DNA of 64,000 bases from Nocardia shimofusensis NBRC 100134 (GCF_001613125.1 NZ_BDBT01000005.1:245313-309312); one strand, 5' to 3'. Positions 23,986 to 33,557 are shown, numbered from the stretch's first letter. The notes: a model not told the origin generated them from the sequence alone. Numbers and translations are program-made.

Positions 23986-25165
23986 AACCCGTCCCGGCGG
24001 GTCCGGATCCGCCGTGAGCGGGGTATCCGGCGTCGAGATCGTGCTCAACGCTGTCACCAAGCACTATCCGGGACAGGCCGATCCCGCCGTGGACCGGGTG
24101 TCGATGACGATTCCGGCCGGCGAGATCGTCGTGCTGGTCGGCCCGTCGGGGTGCGGTAAGACCACCACCATGCGGATGATCAACCGGCTCATCGAACCGA
24201 GTTCGGGCACGATCACGATCGGCGGTCGCGACGTGACCGGCATGGATCCCGACCGCTTGCGGCGCGGGGTGGGGTATTCGATCCAGCAGGCCGGGCTCTT
24301 CCCGCATATGACGGTCGCCAAGAACATCGCGACCGTGCCAGGGCTGCTGGGCTGGGACCGGCGCAGGATCTCGGCGCGCGTGGACGAGATGCTCGATCTG
24401 GTCGGCCTCGATCCCAGCACCTACCGCAACCGCTATCCGCGTCAGCTCTCGGGCGGGCAGCAGCAGCGGGTGGGGGTGGCGCGGGCGCTCGCCGCGGATC
24501 CTCCGGTCCTGTTGATGGACGAGCCCTTCGGAGCGGTGGACCCGATCACCCGAGCGTCGTTGCAGGACGAATTGCTGCGCCTGCAAACCGAATTGGGCAA
24601 GACCATCGTTTTCGTCACCCACGACTTCGCCGAGGCGGTGAAACTGGGCGACCGTATCGCGGTGCTGGGCGACCGATCCCGCATCCTCCAGTACGACACC
24701 CCCGCCGCCGTACTCGCCGCTCCGGCCGACGACACCGTCGCCGGGTTCGTCGGTGCGAACGCCTCCCTCGCACAGCTGACCCTCACCCGGATCGAGGACG
24801 TCCACCTCGACGACTGCCCGGCCGCAGTCGAATCCGAGCCCGCCGAGACGCTGCGCGCCGCCATCGGGGACGGTCCGCTCGCGGTGGTCCTGGACGAGCA
24901 CCGCCGCCCGTTGCGTCGGGTCACCGCCGCCCAACTCGCGGTCGCGACCTCGCTGCGTGCGGCGGGCACGCCGGTGGGACGGACGATCTCGGCACGGTCC
25001 ACCCTACAGGACGCACTCGAAGCACTACTGGCCGAGGAATCCGCGAGCGCCGTGGTCACCGCGCCCGACGGCGAATACGCGGGTCTGGTCACCATCGGCA
25101 CTCTCGTCGGTCATCTGTCGGCGCTGCGCGTCGCGGCCGGCGAAACCGCGGAGGCGGCGACATGA
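23972..25165 (+). CDS. Choline/glycine-betaine ABC importer ATPase with CBS domains
   Basis: This 397-residue ATPase energises the importer. Walker A is GPSGCGKTT near residue 55, the Q-loop is YSIQQAGLFPHMTV, the signature is LSGGQQQRVGVARAL, and Walker B is LLMDEPFGAVDP. Residues ~280-390 form a CBS pair, the domain that senses ionic strength in OpuA-type osmolyte importers. The GTG start at 23972 follows GAGGGGG. The gene overlaps the permease genes on both sides, forming one operon. Confidence 0.93.
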   Translation: MTETETRPGGSGSAVSGVSGVEIVLNAVTKHYPGQADPAVDRVSMTIPAGEIVVLVGPSGCGKTTTMRMINRLIEPSSGTITIGGRDVTGMDPDRLRRGVGYSIQQAGLFPHMTVAKNIATVPGLLGWDRRRISARVDEMLDLVGLDPSTYRNRYPRQLSGGQQQRVGVARALAADPPVLLMDEPFGAVDPITRASLQDELLRLQTELGKTIVFVTHDFAEAVKLGDRIAVLGDRSRILQYDTPAAVLAAPADDTVAGFVGANASLAQLTLTRIEDVHLDDCPAAVESEPAETLRAAIGDGPLAVVLDEHRRPLRRVTAAQLAVATSLRAAGTPVGRTISARSTLQDALEALLAEESASAVVTAPDGEYAGLVTIGTLVGHLSALRVAAGETAEAAT

Positions 25166-25962
25166 CCAGGGCCGTCGAGACCACCGGTCCGGCCACCGCG
25201 CGACCACGCGGGGCACGGCCCGCCACCGAGAACAGGGCGGAATACCTGCGGCTACTGGTCCAGCCGGTGCTGGTGCTGCTGCTGACCGTCGGCGTGCTGG
25301 CCTGGGCGTTGCGCCGCGATCTGACCGTGACCCAGCAGGCCAGCCTGAACACGAGCAATATCGTGACCGTCACCTGGCAGCACATCCTGATCACCGCGAC
25401 GGTCGCAGTCATCGTGGTGGTGATCGCCGTTCCACTGGGCACCCTGCTGACCAGGCCCGGATATCGACGTCTCACACCAATTTTCGTCGGTGTCGCGAAT
25501 GTGGGGGCCGCCGCGCCCGCCATCGGCCTGATCGTGCTGTGCTACCTCGCGACCCGCACCACCGGATTCTGGATCGGCGTCGCACCGATCGCCTTCTGCT
25601 CGCTGCTTCCGGTGCTGCGCAATACGATCCTCGGCTACCAGCAGGTCGATCCGGTCCTCATCGACGCAGGCCGCGCACAGGGCATGTCGGCGCCGACGGT
25701 ACTGCGGCGCATCGAGTTCCCGCTCGCGGTGCCCTACATCCTCGCGGGCCTGCGCACCTCGCTGGTGCTCGCCGTCGGCACCGCGACACTGTCGTTCCTG
25801 GTGAGCGCGGGCGGACTCGGCATCCTCATCGACACCGGATACAAGTTGCGCGACAACGTGACCCTGGTGGTCGGTGCGGTACTCGCGGTCGCGCTGGCCC
25901 TGCTCGTCGACTGGCTCGGCGCGCTGGCCGAGCAGTTCCTCGGACCGAGGGGGCTGCGATGA
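25162..25962 (+). CDS. Choline/glycine-betaine ABC importer, second permease
   Basis: This 266-residue inner-membrane protein of the OpuC/ProW type has about six TM helices. The cytoplasmic EAA-like loop is VDPVLIDAGRAQGMSAPTVLRRIEFPLAVPYILAG, which contacts the ATPase. The first 30 residues are a basic, disordered lead-in. The ATG overlaps the ATPase stop and the next ATG overlaps its own stop. With the permease at 23329 it forms the heterodimeric pore. Confidence 0.92.
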   Translation: MTRAVETTGPATARPRGARPATENRAEYLRLLVQPVLVLLLTVGVLAWALRRDLTVTQQASLNTSNIVTVTWQHILITATVAVIVVVIAVPLGTLLTRPGYRRLTPIFVGVANVGAAAPAIGLIVLCYLATRTTGFWIGVAPIAFCSLLPVLRNTILGYQQVDPVLIDAGRAQGMSAPTVLRRIEFPLAVPYILAGLRTSLVLAVGTATLSFLVSAGGLGILIDTGYKLRDNVTLVVGAVLAVALALLVDWLGALAEQFLGPRGLR

Positions 25963-26930
25963 GGGCCGGGCGAGCGCTGGCCACCCTGTTGGGGACGGCG
26001 CTGATCGCGTCGTGCGGTCTGCAATCGGGTGGCGCGGTGCCGTTGCGGGTCGGACCCGGCAGTATCGGCCAGGTCCCCGAACTCGCCGGCGTCGCGATCA
26101 CAGTGGGCTCCAAGGATTTCACCGAACAGAACATCCTGGGCTACATCATCGAATTCGCCCTGATGGCCGCGGGCGCCGACGTACGCGACCTGACCAATAT
26201 CCAGGGATCGAACAGTTTGCGCGACGCCCAGTTGCACGGACAGATCGACATCGCCTACGACTACACCGGCACCGGCTGGATCAACTATCTCGGCAACGAG
26301 GCCCCGATCCCCGACGAACTCGGTCAGTTCGAGGCTCTGCGCGCAGCGGACCTCGCCGCCCACCGCATGGTCTGGACGGCGATGGCCCCACTGAACAACA
26401 CCTACGCCCTCGCGGTGAGCCGCCGCGTCTCCGAGGAGACCGGGGTGCGCACCCTGTCGGACTACGCGCGCCTGGTCGACGCCGATCCAGCCGCCGCGAC
26501 CACCTGCGTCGGTACCGAATTCAACGTGCGCCAGGACGGCTATCCCGGAATGGCGCGGAAATACGGTATCGACACCGACAAGGTGCGCAAGCAGATCGTG
26601 CAGGACGCCGTGGTCTACCAGGCCACCGCCGACGCCACGCAGTGCCGTTTCGGTTCGGTCGCCGCGACCGACGGTCGCATACCCGGGCTGGATCTGGTGC
26701 TGTTGCACGACGACAAAGCGTTCTTCCCGAAATACAATGCCGCCCTGGTGATGGGCGCGGACTTCGCCGAGGCGCACCCGGCCGTCGCGGAGATCATGAC
26801 GCCGATCTCACGACTGCTGACCAACGAGACGATCACCGAGTTGAACCGTCAGGTCGACGTGGAGGGCAGGGAGCCGGCCGAGGTCGCCCGCGACTGGATG
26901 GTCGCGCAGGGGTTGGTGACGAAGGGCTGA
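25959..26930 (+). CDS. Choline/glycine-betaine substrate-binding lipoprotein
   Basis: This 323-residue OpuAC/OsmF-type binding protein is a lipoprotein with lipobox LIASC (Cys19). The family motif VGSKDFTEQNILG is at residues 48-60, and IDIAYDYTGTGWINYLG near residue 97 contains the ligand-cage aromatics. It captures a quaternary amine (choline, glycine betaine or similar) outside the membrane and delivers it to the two permeases. The ATG overlaps the permease stop. It is the last gene of the four-gene operon. Confidence 0.93.
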   Translation: MRAGRALATLLGTALIASCGLQSGGAVPLRVGPGSIGQVPELAGVAITVGSKDFTEQNILGYIIEFALMAAGADVRDLTNIQGSNSLRDAQLHGQIDIAYDYTGTGWINYLGNEAPIPDELGQFEALRAADLAAHRMVWTAMAPLNNTYALAVSRRVSEETGVRTLSDYARLVDADPAAATTCVGTEFNVRQDGYPGMARKYGIDTDKVRKQIVQDAVVYQATADATQCRFGSVAATDGRIPGLDLVLLHDDKAFFPKYNAALVMGADFAEAHPAVAEIMTPISRLLTNETITELNRQVDVEGREPAEVARDWMVAQGLVTKG

Positions 26931-26981
26931 TCATCGACCCCGACCCCGACCGCTGCCGCTGGACGATGCCTGTCGTCGGCG

Positions 26982-29444
26982 TCAGGTCCTGGCCGGGCGG
27001 GCACCGCGCCGCCGTGGCCGCAACTGATAGAGGCGGTACCAGGCCAGCGCGAGAAAGACGGCCGCGAGACCGGCCAGGACTCCCATGTCGAGCAGCCAGG
27101 TGCCGAGGGTGTGTTTCCACAGGGGGTCCGGTCCACCATCGTGCGGTGAGAGGGTGTCGAGGTCGAGCGTGGCGGCTCCCGCGCCGTAGCCCCACCGGGA
27201 TGGTGAGAGGTAGGACAGTTGCTCGAGCACGAGCGTGCCGGGCAGCCGCACCAGCCCGCCGGTGAGCACCAGTTGCGCCATGGACAGCACGATCAGCAGG
27301 GGCAGCGTCTTCTCCGAGGTGTCCACCGAGACCGAGACCAGCAAGCCCAGCGCCAGCGACGCGATGCCGAGTAGCGCCATCGCCGAGATGAGCTCCAGCT
27401 GGACCGAGGTGAAAATCCCTTCCGGCGGAAGGCTCGTGCCGATGGTGCCGATCAGGAACAACACCGCCGCCTGGAGGACGGTGATCACGCCCAGCACCAG
27501 CAGTTTCGACATCAGATAGACCCCTGGCGACAGTCCTGCCGCGCGTTCTCTGCGGTAGATCGTCTGTTCCTTGACGATCTCGCGAATCGAGTTGCCGGTG
27601 CCGATGAAGCAGGCGCCGAATGCCAGGATCATGAGTTTGGTCGGGGCATCGGTGTTGGTCCCGGGCGCGCCGGTGAACCCTTCGCCCGACGGCACCGCGG
27701 CGATCAACCCACCCAGCAGCAACGGCATCACGCCCAGCAGCGCCACATAGCTTCGATCCGAGGCGATGACCGCGAGGTATCGCCTGCACAGTGTGCTGAG
27801 CTGGCTGAGCCCGGATTGCGGCGCGGGCGGCGGTACCGGTGGGCGCTGGGTGTGCACCGGGCCGACGTCCTCGGTCAGTCCGACCGCCACATAGTGCTGG
27901 AAGCGTGCGGAGTCCCGGAATTCACCGGCCCAGTCGCGGTCTTCCTCGCGGTCGAAGGCTTGGAACACTTCCGCCCAGCTGCGCTGCCCGAACTGCTGCA
28001 ATCCCTCCGCGGGCGGCCCGTAGTAGGCGAGCCGGCCGCCGGGGACCAGGACCAGGAGCCGGTCACAGGCCTCGAGATTGGCGACGCTGTGGGTGACGAC
28101 GATGACGGTGCGTCCGTCGTGGGCGAGTTCGGACAGCATTTCCATGACCGTCTTGTCCAGCCCGGGGTCGAGCCCGGAGGTCGGTTCGTCGAGGAACAGC
28201 AGCGACGGTTTGGTCAGCAGTTCCAGTGCGACGCTGACGCGTTTGCGTTGCCCGCCGGAGAGTTGATCGATGCGGGTGTCGGCGTGCCGGGTCAAGCCGA
28301 GCTCATCGAGGACTTCGTCGACTCGCTGTTCGCGCTCTTCCGGGCGTGTGTCGCCCGGGAACCGCAGTTCGGCCGCGTAGAGCAGGGCGCGCCGGGTCGG
28401 AAGCTGGTGGTGCAGGATGTCCTCTTGCGGGACCAGTCCGATGCGATGCCGGAGTTCTTCGTAGTCGGTGTAGAGGTCGCGTCCGTCGTAGCGGACGGTG
28501 CCCTCGGTCGCGGGCCGCAGTCCGGTGACCGCGCCCAGCAGCGTCGACTTGCCCGCTCCGCTGGGTCCGATGACGCCGACAAGTGAGCGCTGCGGAATGG
28601 GGAATGTCACCTCGTCGAGCAGCACTTTGCCCTCGGGTGTCCGCACGATGAGATCCTGCACGCAGACCGAGATATCACCCGTGTCGACGGACTCCCGCAG
28701 CTCATCGCCGACCAGCCGGAAAGTGGTGTGTCCCATACCGATCAGGTCGGACTCCGAAAGGTCCGCGGCCTCGACACGGGAACCGTTGACGTAGGTGCCG
28801 TTGTGGCTGTCGAGGTCGACCACCCGGTATCGGCCTTCGCTGATCACGCGCAGTTCGGCATGATGGCGGGAGACCATGAGATCGGGTACGACGATGTCGT
28901 TGTCGACGGCGCGCCCCATCCGCAGCGTGCCCGACGCGATCCGGACCACCGCGCTCGGACGGGCAGCCGGAGGCGACGACCGCGACACACGCCGAGGCAG
29001 ACCCGGCTCGACCTGGGTTACCGTGGCTTCGTCATCGAGGTCGTAGCCAGGGTCGGGGACGACCATCGTGTCACCGCCCCGATCACCATCGGTCTGCGAC
29101 TCGTGGTCCGGTGGTGTTTCCAGCGAGCAGGTCAACTGCTCGCCGTTCATAGCGTGTCCGAGCTGGAAGGTCTCGTCGTGATCGATCACCATCCGCTCGA
29201 CGCGATGACCATCGAAAAATGTGCCGTTGCGGCTGTGCGCGTCCTCGATTTCCCAACCATCCGCTCCGCGCTCCAGAACCGCATGCAGAGAAGAGACCCG
29301 CGGATCGGTGACGACGATATCGGCGTCGGGATCGCGGCCGATATTATATGCGCCCCCGGCGCGTAATCGGTAGACGCGTTCTCGCGTCTGCACCACCAGA
29401 ACGGGCGAGTCGGGAAATTCCGTGGAGGAACGCTCATCCGCCAT
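26982..29444 (-). CDS. FHA-FHA-ABC exporter half-transporter, Rv1747-like
   Basis: This 820-residue protein has two forkhead-associated domains, an ABC ATPase and an ABC-2 membrane domain. FHA1 (residues ~18-95) shows the GRD, SxxH and NG set in YNIGRDPDADIV, SSLH and RNGTFFDG. FHA2 (~150-235) shows MGRAVDNDIVV, SRHH and HNGTYVNG. The ATPase has GPSGAGKST, LSGGQRKRVSVALEL and FLDEPTSGLDP. Six or so TM helices occupy ~560-815. In Mycobacterium tuberculosis the homologue is controlled by Ser/Thr kinase phosphorylation read by the FHA domains and affects envelope lipid export. It is a single-gene unit here; no kinase gene is nearby. Confidence 0.93.
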   Translation of the reverse strand: MADERSSTEFPDSPVLVVQTRERVYRLRAGGAYNIGRDPDADIVVTDPRVSSLHAVLERGADGWEIEDAHSRNGTFFDGHRVERMVIDHDETFQLGHAMNGEQLTCSLETPPDHESQTDGDRGGDTMVVPDPGYDLDDEATVTQVEPGLPRRVSRSSPPAARPSAVVRIASGTLRMGRAVDNDIVVPDLMVSRHHAELRVISEGRYRVVDLDSHNGTYVNGSRVEAADLSESDLIGMGHTTFRLVGDELRESVDTGDISVCVQDLIVRTPEGKVLLDEVTFPIPQRSLVGVIGPSGAGKSTLLGAVTGLRPATEGTVRYDGRDLYTDYEELRHRIGLVPQEDILHHQLPTRRALLYAAELRFPGDTRPEEREQRVDEVLDELGLTRHADTRIDQLSGGQRKRVSVALELLTKPSLLFLDEPTSGLDPGLDKTVMEMLSELAHDGRTVIVVTHSVANLEACDRLLVLVPGGRLAYYGPPAEGLQQFGQRSWAEVFQAFDREEDRDWAGEFRDSARFQHYVAVGLTEDVGPVHTQRPPVPPPAPQSGLSQLSTLCRRYLAVIASDRSYVALLGVMPLLLGGLIAAVPSGEGFTGAPGTNTDAPTKLMILAFGACFIGTGNSIREIVKEQTIYRRERAAGLSPGVYLMSKLLVLGVITVLQAAVLFLIGTIGTSLPPEGIFTSVQLELISAMALLGIASLALGLLVSVSVDTSEKTLPLLIVLSMAQLVLTGGLVRLPGTLVLEQLSYLSPSRWGYGAGAATLDLDTLSPHDGGPDPLWKHTLGTWLLDMGVLAGLAAVFLALAWYRLYQLRPRRRGARPART

Positions 29445-29753
29445 AACGGGAGTATACGACCGTACCGCACTACGGCCGCAATGGTCGACTCCCCTCCGGC
29501 GGCCCCTACCACCTCACCGACCTGGCAATCATCCATAACATTCGATGCAAAATCGAAACAGCGCGAGAAATCCAGCCTGATCACACAGAAGAGTTCGATC
29601 GAAATGTTACTTCGAATTGTGCGTACTTTTTCTCCTACGTAGACATCAACGGATTTTGCTGAGCCTCGACGTGACAACGACTATCCGCGCGTACTCGAAA
29701 CACCGCACGTGCACCAACCCTCGACGCACGTCGGACCGGGACGGGCCCGACGC
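29445..29753. promoter_or_regulatory. AT-richer upstream region of the FHA-ABC gene (309 bp)
   Basis: This stretch is clearly less GC-rich than the rest. It contains TTCGA-based palindromes: TTCGAT and ATCGAA arms around 5 bases at 29541-29557, TTCGATCGAA at 29594-29603, and TTCGAA at 29611-29616. No gene is apparent. The clustering suggests binding sites for one regulator acting on the FHA-ABC gene. Confidence 0.45.
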
Positions 29754-30434
29754 CTAGATCCGCTCCGCCACGAACGATGCCGCCGCCGAAACGGATTCGC
29801 CGTAGCGGGTGTGCGCTCCGTAGTCGACGTCGGGCGGCAGCGCGGACTTCGGGTTGCAGACCGGATCTCTCGGCACACAGTATTGCGCGGCCCGCCCGGC
29901 GTAAGGTTCCGGCATCACATCGTTGTAGGCGTGGATCGGACTGGCGAAGAGCAGGACGGCGGCGATCCGCGGAGCGAGCACGGCCGGGATCACCACGGCG
30001 GGCGCGGCATCGTCACTCGGTATCCCGAGGGTGTTGGACACCACCTCACCGCCCTGCGAGTACCCCGCGAGCACGAATTTCGCCGCCGGGCACTCGACGG
30101 CCCGCACGACCAGGTGGGCGACGAGGTCGACGGCACCGATCGCGCGTGAACGAGGGCCGGTGCCGTCGGCGGGGTAGGACACGTTGTACAGGGTCCAGCT
30201 CACATCCGGGCGCGCGGCGCGCACGGCGGCGTCCAGCGGCTTCCCGACCGTCGGGTCGTCGACCGACTCCCACCGGGTCGCGACCGGCTGGGAGACGTCG
30301 GTGCCGCGCACCATGATCAGCTCCGCATCGCCACAGCCGGGCGCGGCTGCCGCCTCCGGCGTGATGAGCCCGATCCCGGCGCTGGTCAGCACGGTCGCCA
30401 GCACGGCGGCGGCGCTGGTCGTCATCGAGGTCAT
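29754..30434 (-). CDS. Secreted cutinase-family serine esterase
   Basis: This 226-residue protein has a signal peptide ending PEAAAAPGC (residues ~1-31). The cutinase nucleophile motif is GYSQGG with Ser126. The C-terminal Asp and His of the triad are in the DPVCNPKSALPPDVDYGAHTRYG region, where the Cys pair (CVPRDPVC) also matches cutinases. Mycobacterial cutinase-like proteins are esterases, lipases or phospholipases acting outside the cell. Starts at 30434 or 30425 are both ATG; spacing to GGAGGAG favours 30425 slightly. It appears monocistronic. Confidence 0.9.
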   Translation of the reverse strand: MTSMTTSAAAVLATVLTSAGIGLITPEAAAAPGCGDAELIMVRGTDVSQPVATRWESVDDPTVGKPLDAAVRAARPDVSWTLYNVSYPADGTGPRSRAIGAVDLVAHLVVRAVECPAAKFVLAGYSQGGEVVSNTLGIPSDDAAPAVVIPAVLAPRIAAVLLFASPIHAYNDVMPEPYAGRAAQYCVPRDPVCNPKSALPPDVDYGAHTRYGESVSAAASFVAERI

Positions 30435-30739
30435 GGCTCCTCCGAGTCGGTGTCGTGGATCCGGAAGCACAGGCCGAAGACCGGTTGTCGCCGGGCAGTG
30501 TCGTCCCGCCTCTGCCGTCGTTCGGGTGGCGCCCGCACGATGACATCGTTTCACGTCGCCTCCCTTTCGATAGGCGTGGTCACACAAGCGCGAGCAAGGT
30601 CCTGCACTGTCGCGGTCGGTCCGGGTCGGCAGATCAGCAGGTCCGGCAGATAGGGCAGGCCGAAGTTCTCCACCGTCACCGCCGGTACGGCGTCACTCAC
30701 TGTTGGGTACGCCGACGGCCGGCATCACGCACAGCCGGC
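30435..30739. other. Intergenic region (305 bp), nothing recognised
   Basis: This gap lies between the cutinase start and the end of the MarR-type gene. I see no convincing gene, hairpin or operator in it; reading frames here lack coding character. Confidence 0.4.
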
Positions 30740-31285
30740 TCACCGACCGCGGACCTGCTCCTCGGCGACCCGGGCGCTCGGGGCTTCCAGCGTGTGCAGC
30801 AGAGTGCGCAAGAGGTCTTCGAGTGCGGCTTGCCCGGTGTCGGGGATCGCGGAAAGTAGTCGCGTGACGTTGGCGGTGTGCGCGGTCATCGCCTCGTCCA
30901 CCGTGGTGTAACCCTTTGCTGTCAACCGGATGTGGAAGCTGCGCCGGTCGTTGGGATCCAGGGTGCGTTCGACGAGGCCGGAGGCCACCAGTCGATCGAT
31001 CCGATTGGTCATCCCCGCGCGCGTGAGCAACAGCGCGGCCGAGAGCTGCGAGGGAATGAGGGTGTACGGCTCGCCCGCACGGCGCAAGGTCGCCAGCACA
31101 TCGAATTCACCCGGCTGGAGTCCGAATTCGGCGAACACTCCTTCCTGAGCTGGGCGAAGGAGAAGAGCCGCCCGGCCGAGACGACCGACGATGCCGATCG
31201 CGGTCAGGTCGAGGTCCGGCCGTTCACGCGCCCAAGCCGCGACAACAGCATCGATGGAGTCGGGTTCGAAGGCGTTCTCACTCAT
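30740..31285 (-). CDS. MarR-family transcriptional regulator
   Basis: This 181-residue winged-helix repressor has the DNA-binding region LQPGEFDVLATLRRAG and LLLTRAGMTNRIDRLVASGLVER followed by the wing LDPNDRRSFHIRLTAKG, typical of MarR. It sits divergently from the DUF1801 gene at 31401. An inverted repeat in the gap overlaps the likely promoters, so autoregulation and control of the neighbour are likely. Inducer unknown. Confidence 0.9.
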   Translation of the reverse strand: MSENAFEPDSIDAVVAAWARERPDLDLTAIGIVGRLGRAALLLRPAQEGVFAEFGLQPGEFDVLATLRRAGEPYTLIPSQLSAALLLTRAGMTNRIDRLVASGLVERTLDPNDRRSFHIRLTAKGYTTVDEAMTAHTANVTRLLSAIPDTGQAALEDLLRTLLHTLEAPSARVAEEQVRGR

Positions 31286-31309
31286 GCCCCCATCCTATTC
31301 GCCATCAAA

Positions 31310-31327
31310 TAGTTTGACACCTAACTA
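31310..31327. promoter_or_regulatory. Likely MarR operator
   Basis: TAGTT and AACTA form 5-base arms around an 8-base spacer, 24 bases before the marR-type ATG and 73 bases before the DUF1801 ATG. The surrounding ATCAAAT direct repeats (31304-31310 and 31327-31333) make it AT-rich in a GC-rich genome. Symmetry and position fit a MarR dimer site. Confidence 0.6.
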
Positions 31328-31400
31328 TCAAATGTGTGACCATCTTGGCAGGCCGCCGGCCGACACCCACCACCGCCGTCGAAGTTCCACGGAGGACGCC

Positions 31401-31745
31401 ATGCACGACGAAGTCACCCGATACATCGATGATCTCCAGCCGTGGCAGATCGAGGTCTGCCGACAGTTGCGCGCCATGATCCACAAGACGATCCCCACCG
31501 TCGACGAGCAGATGCAGTACGGCAAACCGCACTTCTCGAAGAACGGCAGGCACGCCGCGGTGATCCACGCGGCGAAGAACAAACTGTCGTTCATGGTGTT
31601 CAATGCCACCGAAATCGACGCGATCAAAGGCGTTCTCAGGTCGATGGGCAACGGTGAACGCAAGACCGCGGACATCGTAGAGGGGCAGGACGTCGACTAC
31701 GACCTGCTCGCCGAAGTCCTGACAAAGGCGAGCAGCAGCCTCTGA
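31401..31745 (+). CDS. DUF1801 (YdhG/YjbR-like) protein
   Basis: This 114-residue protein is of the DUF1801 family: the segment VDEQMQYGKPHFSKNGRHAAVIHAAKNKLSF is typical, with later LRSMGNGERKTADI. The fold is a small alpha/beta iron-chaperone-like domain (YdhG), but the biochemical role is not established. The ATG at 31401 follows GGAGG at 31391-31395. It is divergent from the MarR gene and probably regulated by it. Confidence 0.82.
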   Translation: MHDEVTRYIDDLQPWQIEVCRQLRAMIHKTIPTVDEQMQYGKPHFSKNGRHAAVIHAAKNKLSFMVFNATEIDAIKGVLRSMGNGERKTADIVEGQDVDYDLLAEVLTKASSSL

Positions 31746-31858
31746 GCACTCGATGACATCCGACGACCCGCCGATCATTTCAGCATCGGCGAATACTCGG
31801 CACTCGTTCCAGTCCAGCCGTGATCGCGTCGCCGGGCCACCAAGCGCTCGTCCTGAGC

Positions 31859-32890
31859 TCACATCGATGGGCTCTGGCCGACGTAGGTGGGCAGGACCTG
31901 GGTGTCGTCGTTGTCGGCCAGTGATTCGCGGATAGCGGCTTGGGCGGCCGGGGGCAGGGTGTGCATGATCTCGCGGACCCGCGCCTTGCGCCGCCCGACG
32001 GCCTGGCGGACCGGCATTCCCGGGGTGGCCTGCATCTGCGCGATGATGCCCTCCACCTCCTCGGCGCCACCGTGATGATGACCGGCATCGACCATCGCCT
32101 GCTCACGCGCCATCTGCGCCTCGTCCTTCTCCTCCGACATACCGATCGGACCGATCATCCGACCGTTGAGGAACTGCTTGACCACCGGCTCCTCCGAGGT
32201 CAACAACACCTCACGCGGACCGAACATCACCAACTGACGACGGAACAACATCCCGATGTTGTCCGGCACCGTACGCGCCAGGTTGATGTTGTGGGTCACG
32301 ATCAGGATCGTCGCATCGATCTGAGCGTTGATATCGATCAACAACTGCGACAGATACGAGGTACGCACCGGATCCAGCCCCGAGTCCGGCTCGTCGACCA
32401 GAATGATCTGCGGATCCAACACCAGAGCACGCGCCAACCCCGCACGCTTGCGCATACCACCGGAGATCTCCCCCGGCAGCTTGCCCTCGGCACCCAGCAG
32501 ACCCGTCAGCTCCAGCTTCTCCATCACGATCCGACGGATCTCGGACTCGGACTTCTTGGTGTGCTCGCGCAGCGGGAACGCCACGTTGTCGAACAGGTTC
32601 ATCGACCCGAACAACGCGCCGTCCTGGAACAACACCCCGAACAGCTTGCGGATCTCGTAGAGCTCTTTGTTCGAACACGTCGTGATATCGGTGCCACCGA
32701 TGAAGATCGAACCCCGCTCCGGGCGCAGCAACCCGATCAGCGACTTCAAGAACACCGACTTACCCGTACCCGAAGGACCGAGCAGGGCACTGACCTCACC
32801 GGCGGGCAGCGTGATCGAGACATCCTGCCAGATACGTTGTGAGCCGAAGGATTTCGTTATGCCTTCGGTCCTGACTTCGACACCCACCAC
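31859..32890 (-). CDS. MceG-type ATPase of the mce importer
   Basis: This 343-residue ABC ATPase (MlaF/Mkl/MceG family) should power lipid import by the YrbE permeases. Walker A is LLGPSGTGKSVFLKSLIGLL, the signature is ISGGMRKRAGLARAL, and Walker B is ILVDEPDSGLDPV. The final ~95 residues are the C-terminal extension typical of MceG, ending PTYVGQSPSM. GTG at 32890 or 32887 after AAAGGGA is the likely start; an upstream ATG at 32944 would overlap the Mce-associated gene. It is the last gene of the locus, which is unusual because mycobacteria keep mceG elsewhere. Confidence 0.9.
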   Translation of the reverse strand: MVGVEVRTEGITKSFGSQRIWQDVSITLPAGEVSALLGPSGTGKSVFLKSLIGLLRPERGSIFIGGTDITTCSNKELYEIRKLFGVLFQDGALFGSMNLFDNVAFPLREHTKKSESEIRRIVMEKLELTGLLGAEGKLPGEISGGMRKRAGLARALVLDPQIILVDEPDSGLDPVRTSYLSQLLIDINAQIDATILIVTHNINLARTVPDNIGMLFRRQLVMFGPREVLLTSEEPVVKQFLNGRMIGPIGMSEEKDEAQMAREQAMVDAGHHHGGAEEVEGIIAQMQATPGMPVRQAVGRRKARVREIMHTLPPAAQAAIRESLADNDDTQVLPTYVGQSPSM

Positions 32891-32924
32891 AGATCCCTTT
32901 CGTTCGAGAACCGACACGAACCGA

Positions 32925-33557
32925 TCAACGCGGCGCGCCGCCACCGAGCGCGGCGCCGAAGCCGCCGATGTCGGAGATGGTCCAGTTGTTCGAGCTGTCG
33001 ATGCCGAGCCGGTAGGTCGCGGTGGACTGGATGCCCTCGGGCGCCTGGCTGTTCTTGGTCAGGATGCTGACGAAACAGTCCACCGAGTACACGCCGTTCT
33101 CCTCGGACTGCACCTTCGCGGCGATGGGTTCGGCCGTCGAAACCCACTGCAGCGGGACGATGATCTGCTCCATGGACGTCGCGGCCTGGGTGAGGCGGTC
33201 GCTCAGCTCCGGACTGGTGCCTCGGGTCAGGTGCGCCTTCCAGGTGCCGAGGTCCTGGAAATTCATTTCGGCGGCCGCGGTGGCGTAGTCGAGGGCGATC
33301 TGCTCGGCGTGCGCGTGGTCGGTCGCGGTGGCGTGCATGTCGGAGAGTTCGCCGGACTTGTCGTGTACCTGCCAGCCGAGTACGCCGATGGTGGCGGCGA
33401 GCGCGAGCACGAGCACGCCGGTGAGCAGGGTGCTCACCTTGACCGCGGAGCTGCCTGCGTCGCGGCCGCGGCGCAGCACCCGCTGCACGGGTGACGCTGC
33501 GACGGGCGTATCCGCGGTGGTCTCGTGCTCTTCCAGAACATCAGCGGTCTGGTTCAT
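32925..33557 (-). CDS. Mce-associated membrane protein (Mas)
   Basis: This 210-residue protein has a cytoplasmic N-terminus, one TM helix near residues 42-63 (STLLTGVLVLALAATIGVLGW) and a periplasmic domain with the NTF2-like ending NNWTISDIGGFG. Mas proteins downstream of mce operons stabilise or assist the Mce complex. Twelve bases separate it from mceF, and it is followed by the ATPase, so it belongs to the operon. The Mas family is recognised from position and layout. Confidence 0.85.
   Translation of the reverse strand: MNQTADVLEEHETTADTPVAASPVQRVLRRGRDAGSSAVKVSTLLTGVLVLALAATIGVLGWQVHDKSGELSDMHATATDHAHAEQIALDYATAAAEMNFQDLGTWKAHLTRGTSPELSDRLTQAATSMEQIIVPLQWVSTAEPIAAKVQSEENGVYSVDCFVSILTKNSQAPEGIQSTATYRLGIDSSNNWTISDIGGFGAALGGGAPR

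Noticed and set aside
26935..26955. Short run of repeated GACCCC units after the betaine-binding protein gene
   Set aside because: Only about three imperfect copies in GC-rich DNA; not above expectation and no symmetry.
29599..29615. Possible LexA/SOS box (TCGAA and TTCGA arms)
   Set aside because: The spacer between arms is 7 bases, not 6, and the C and G that should follow the arms are missing.
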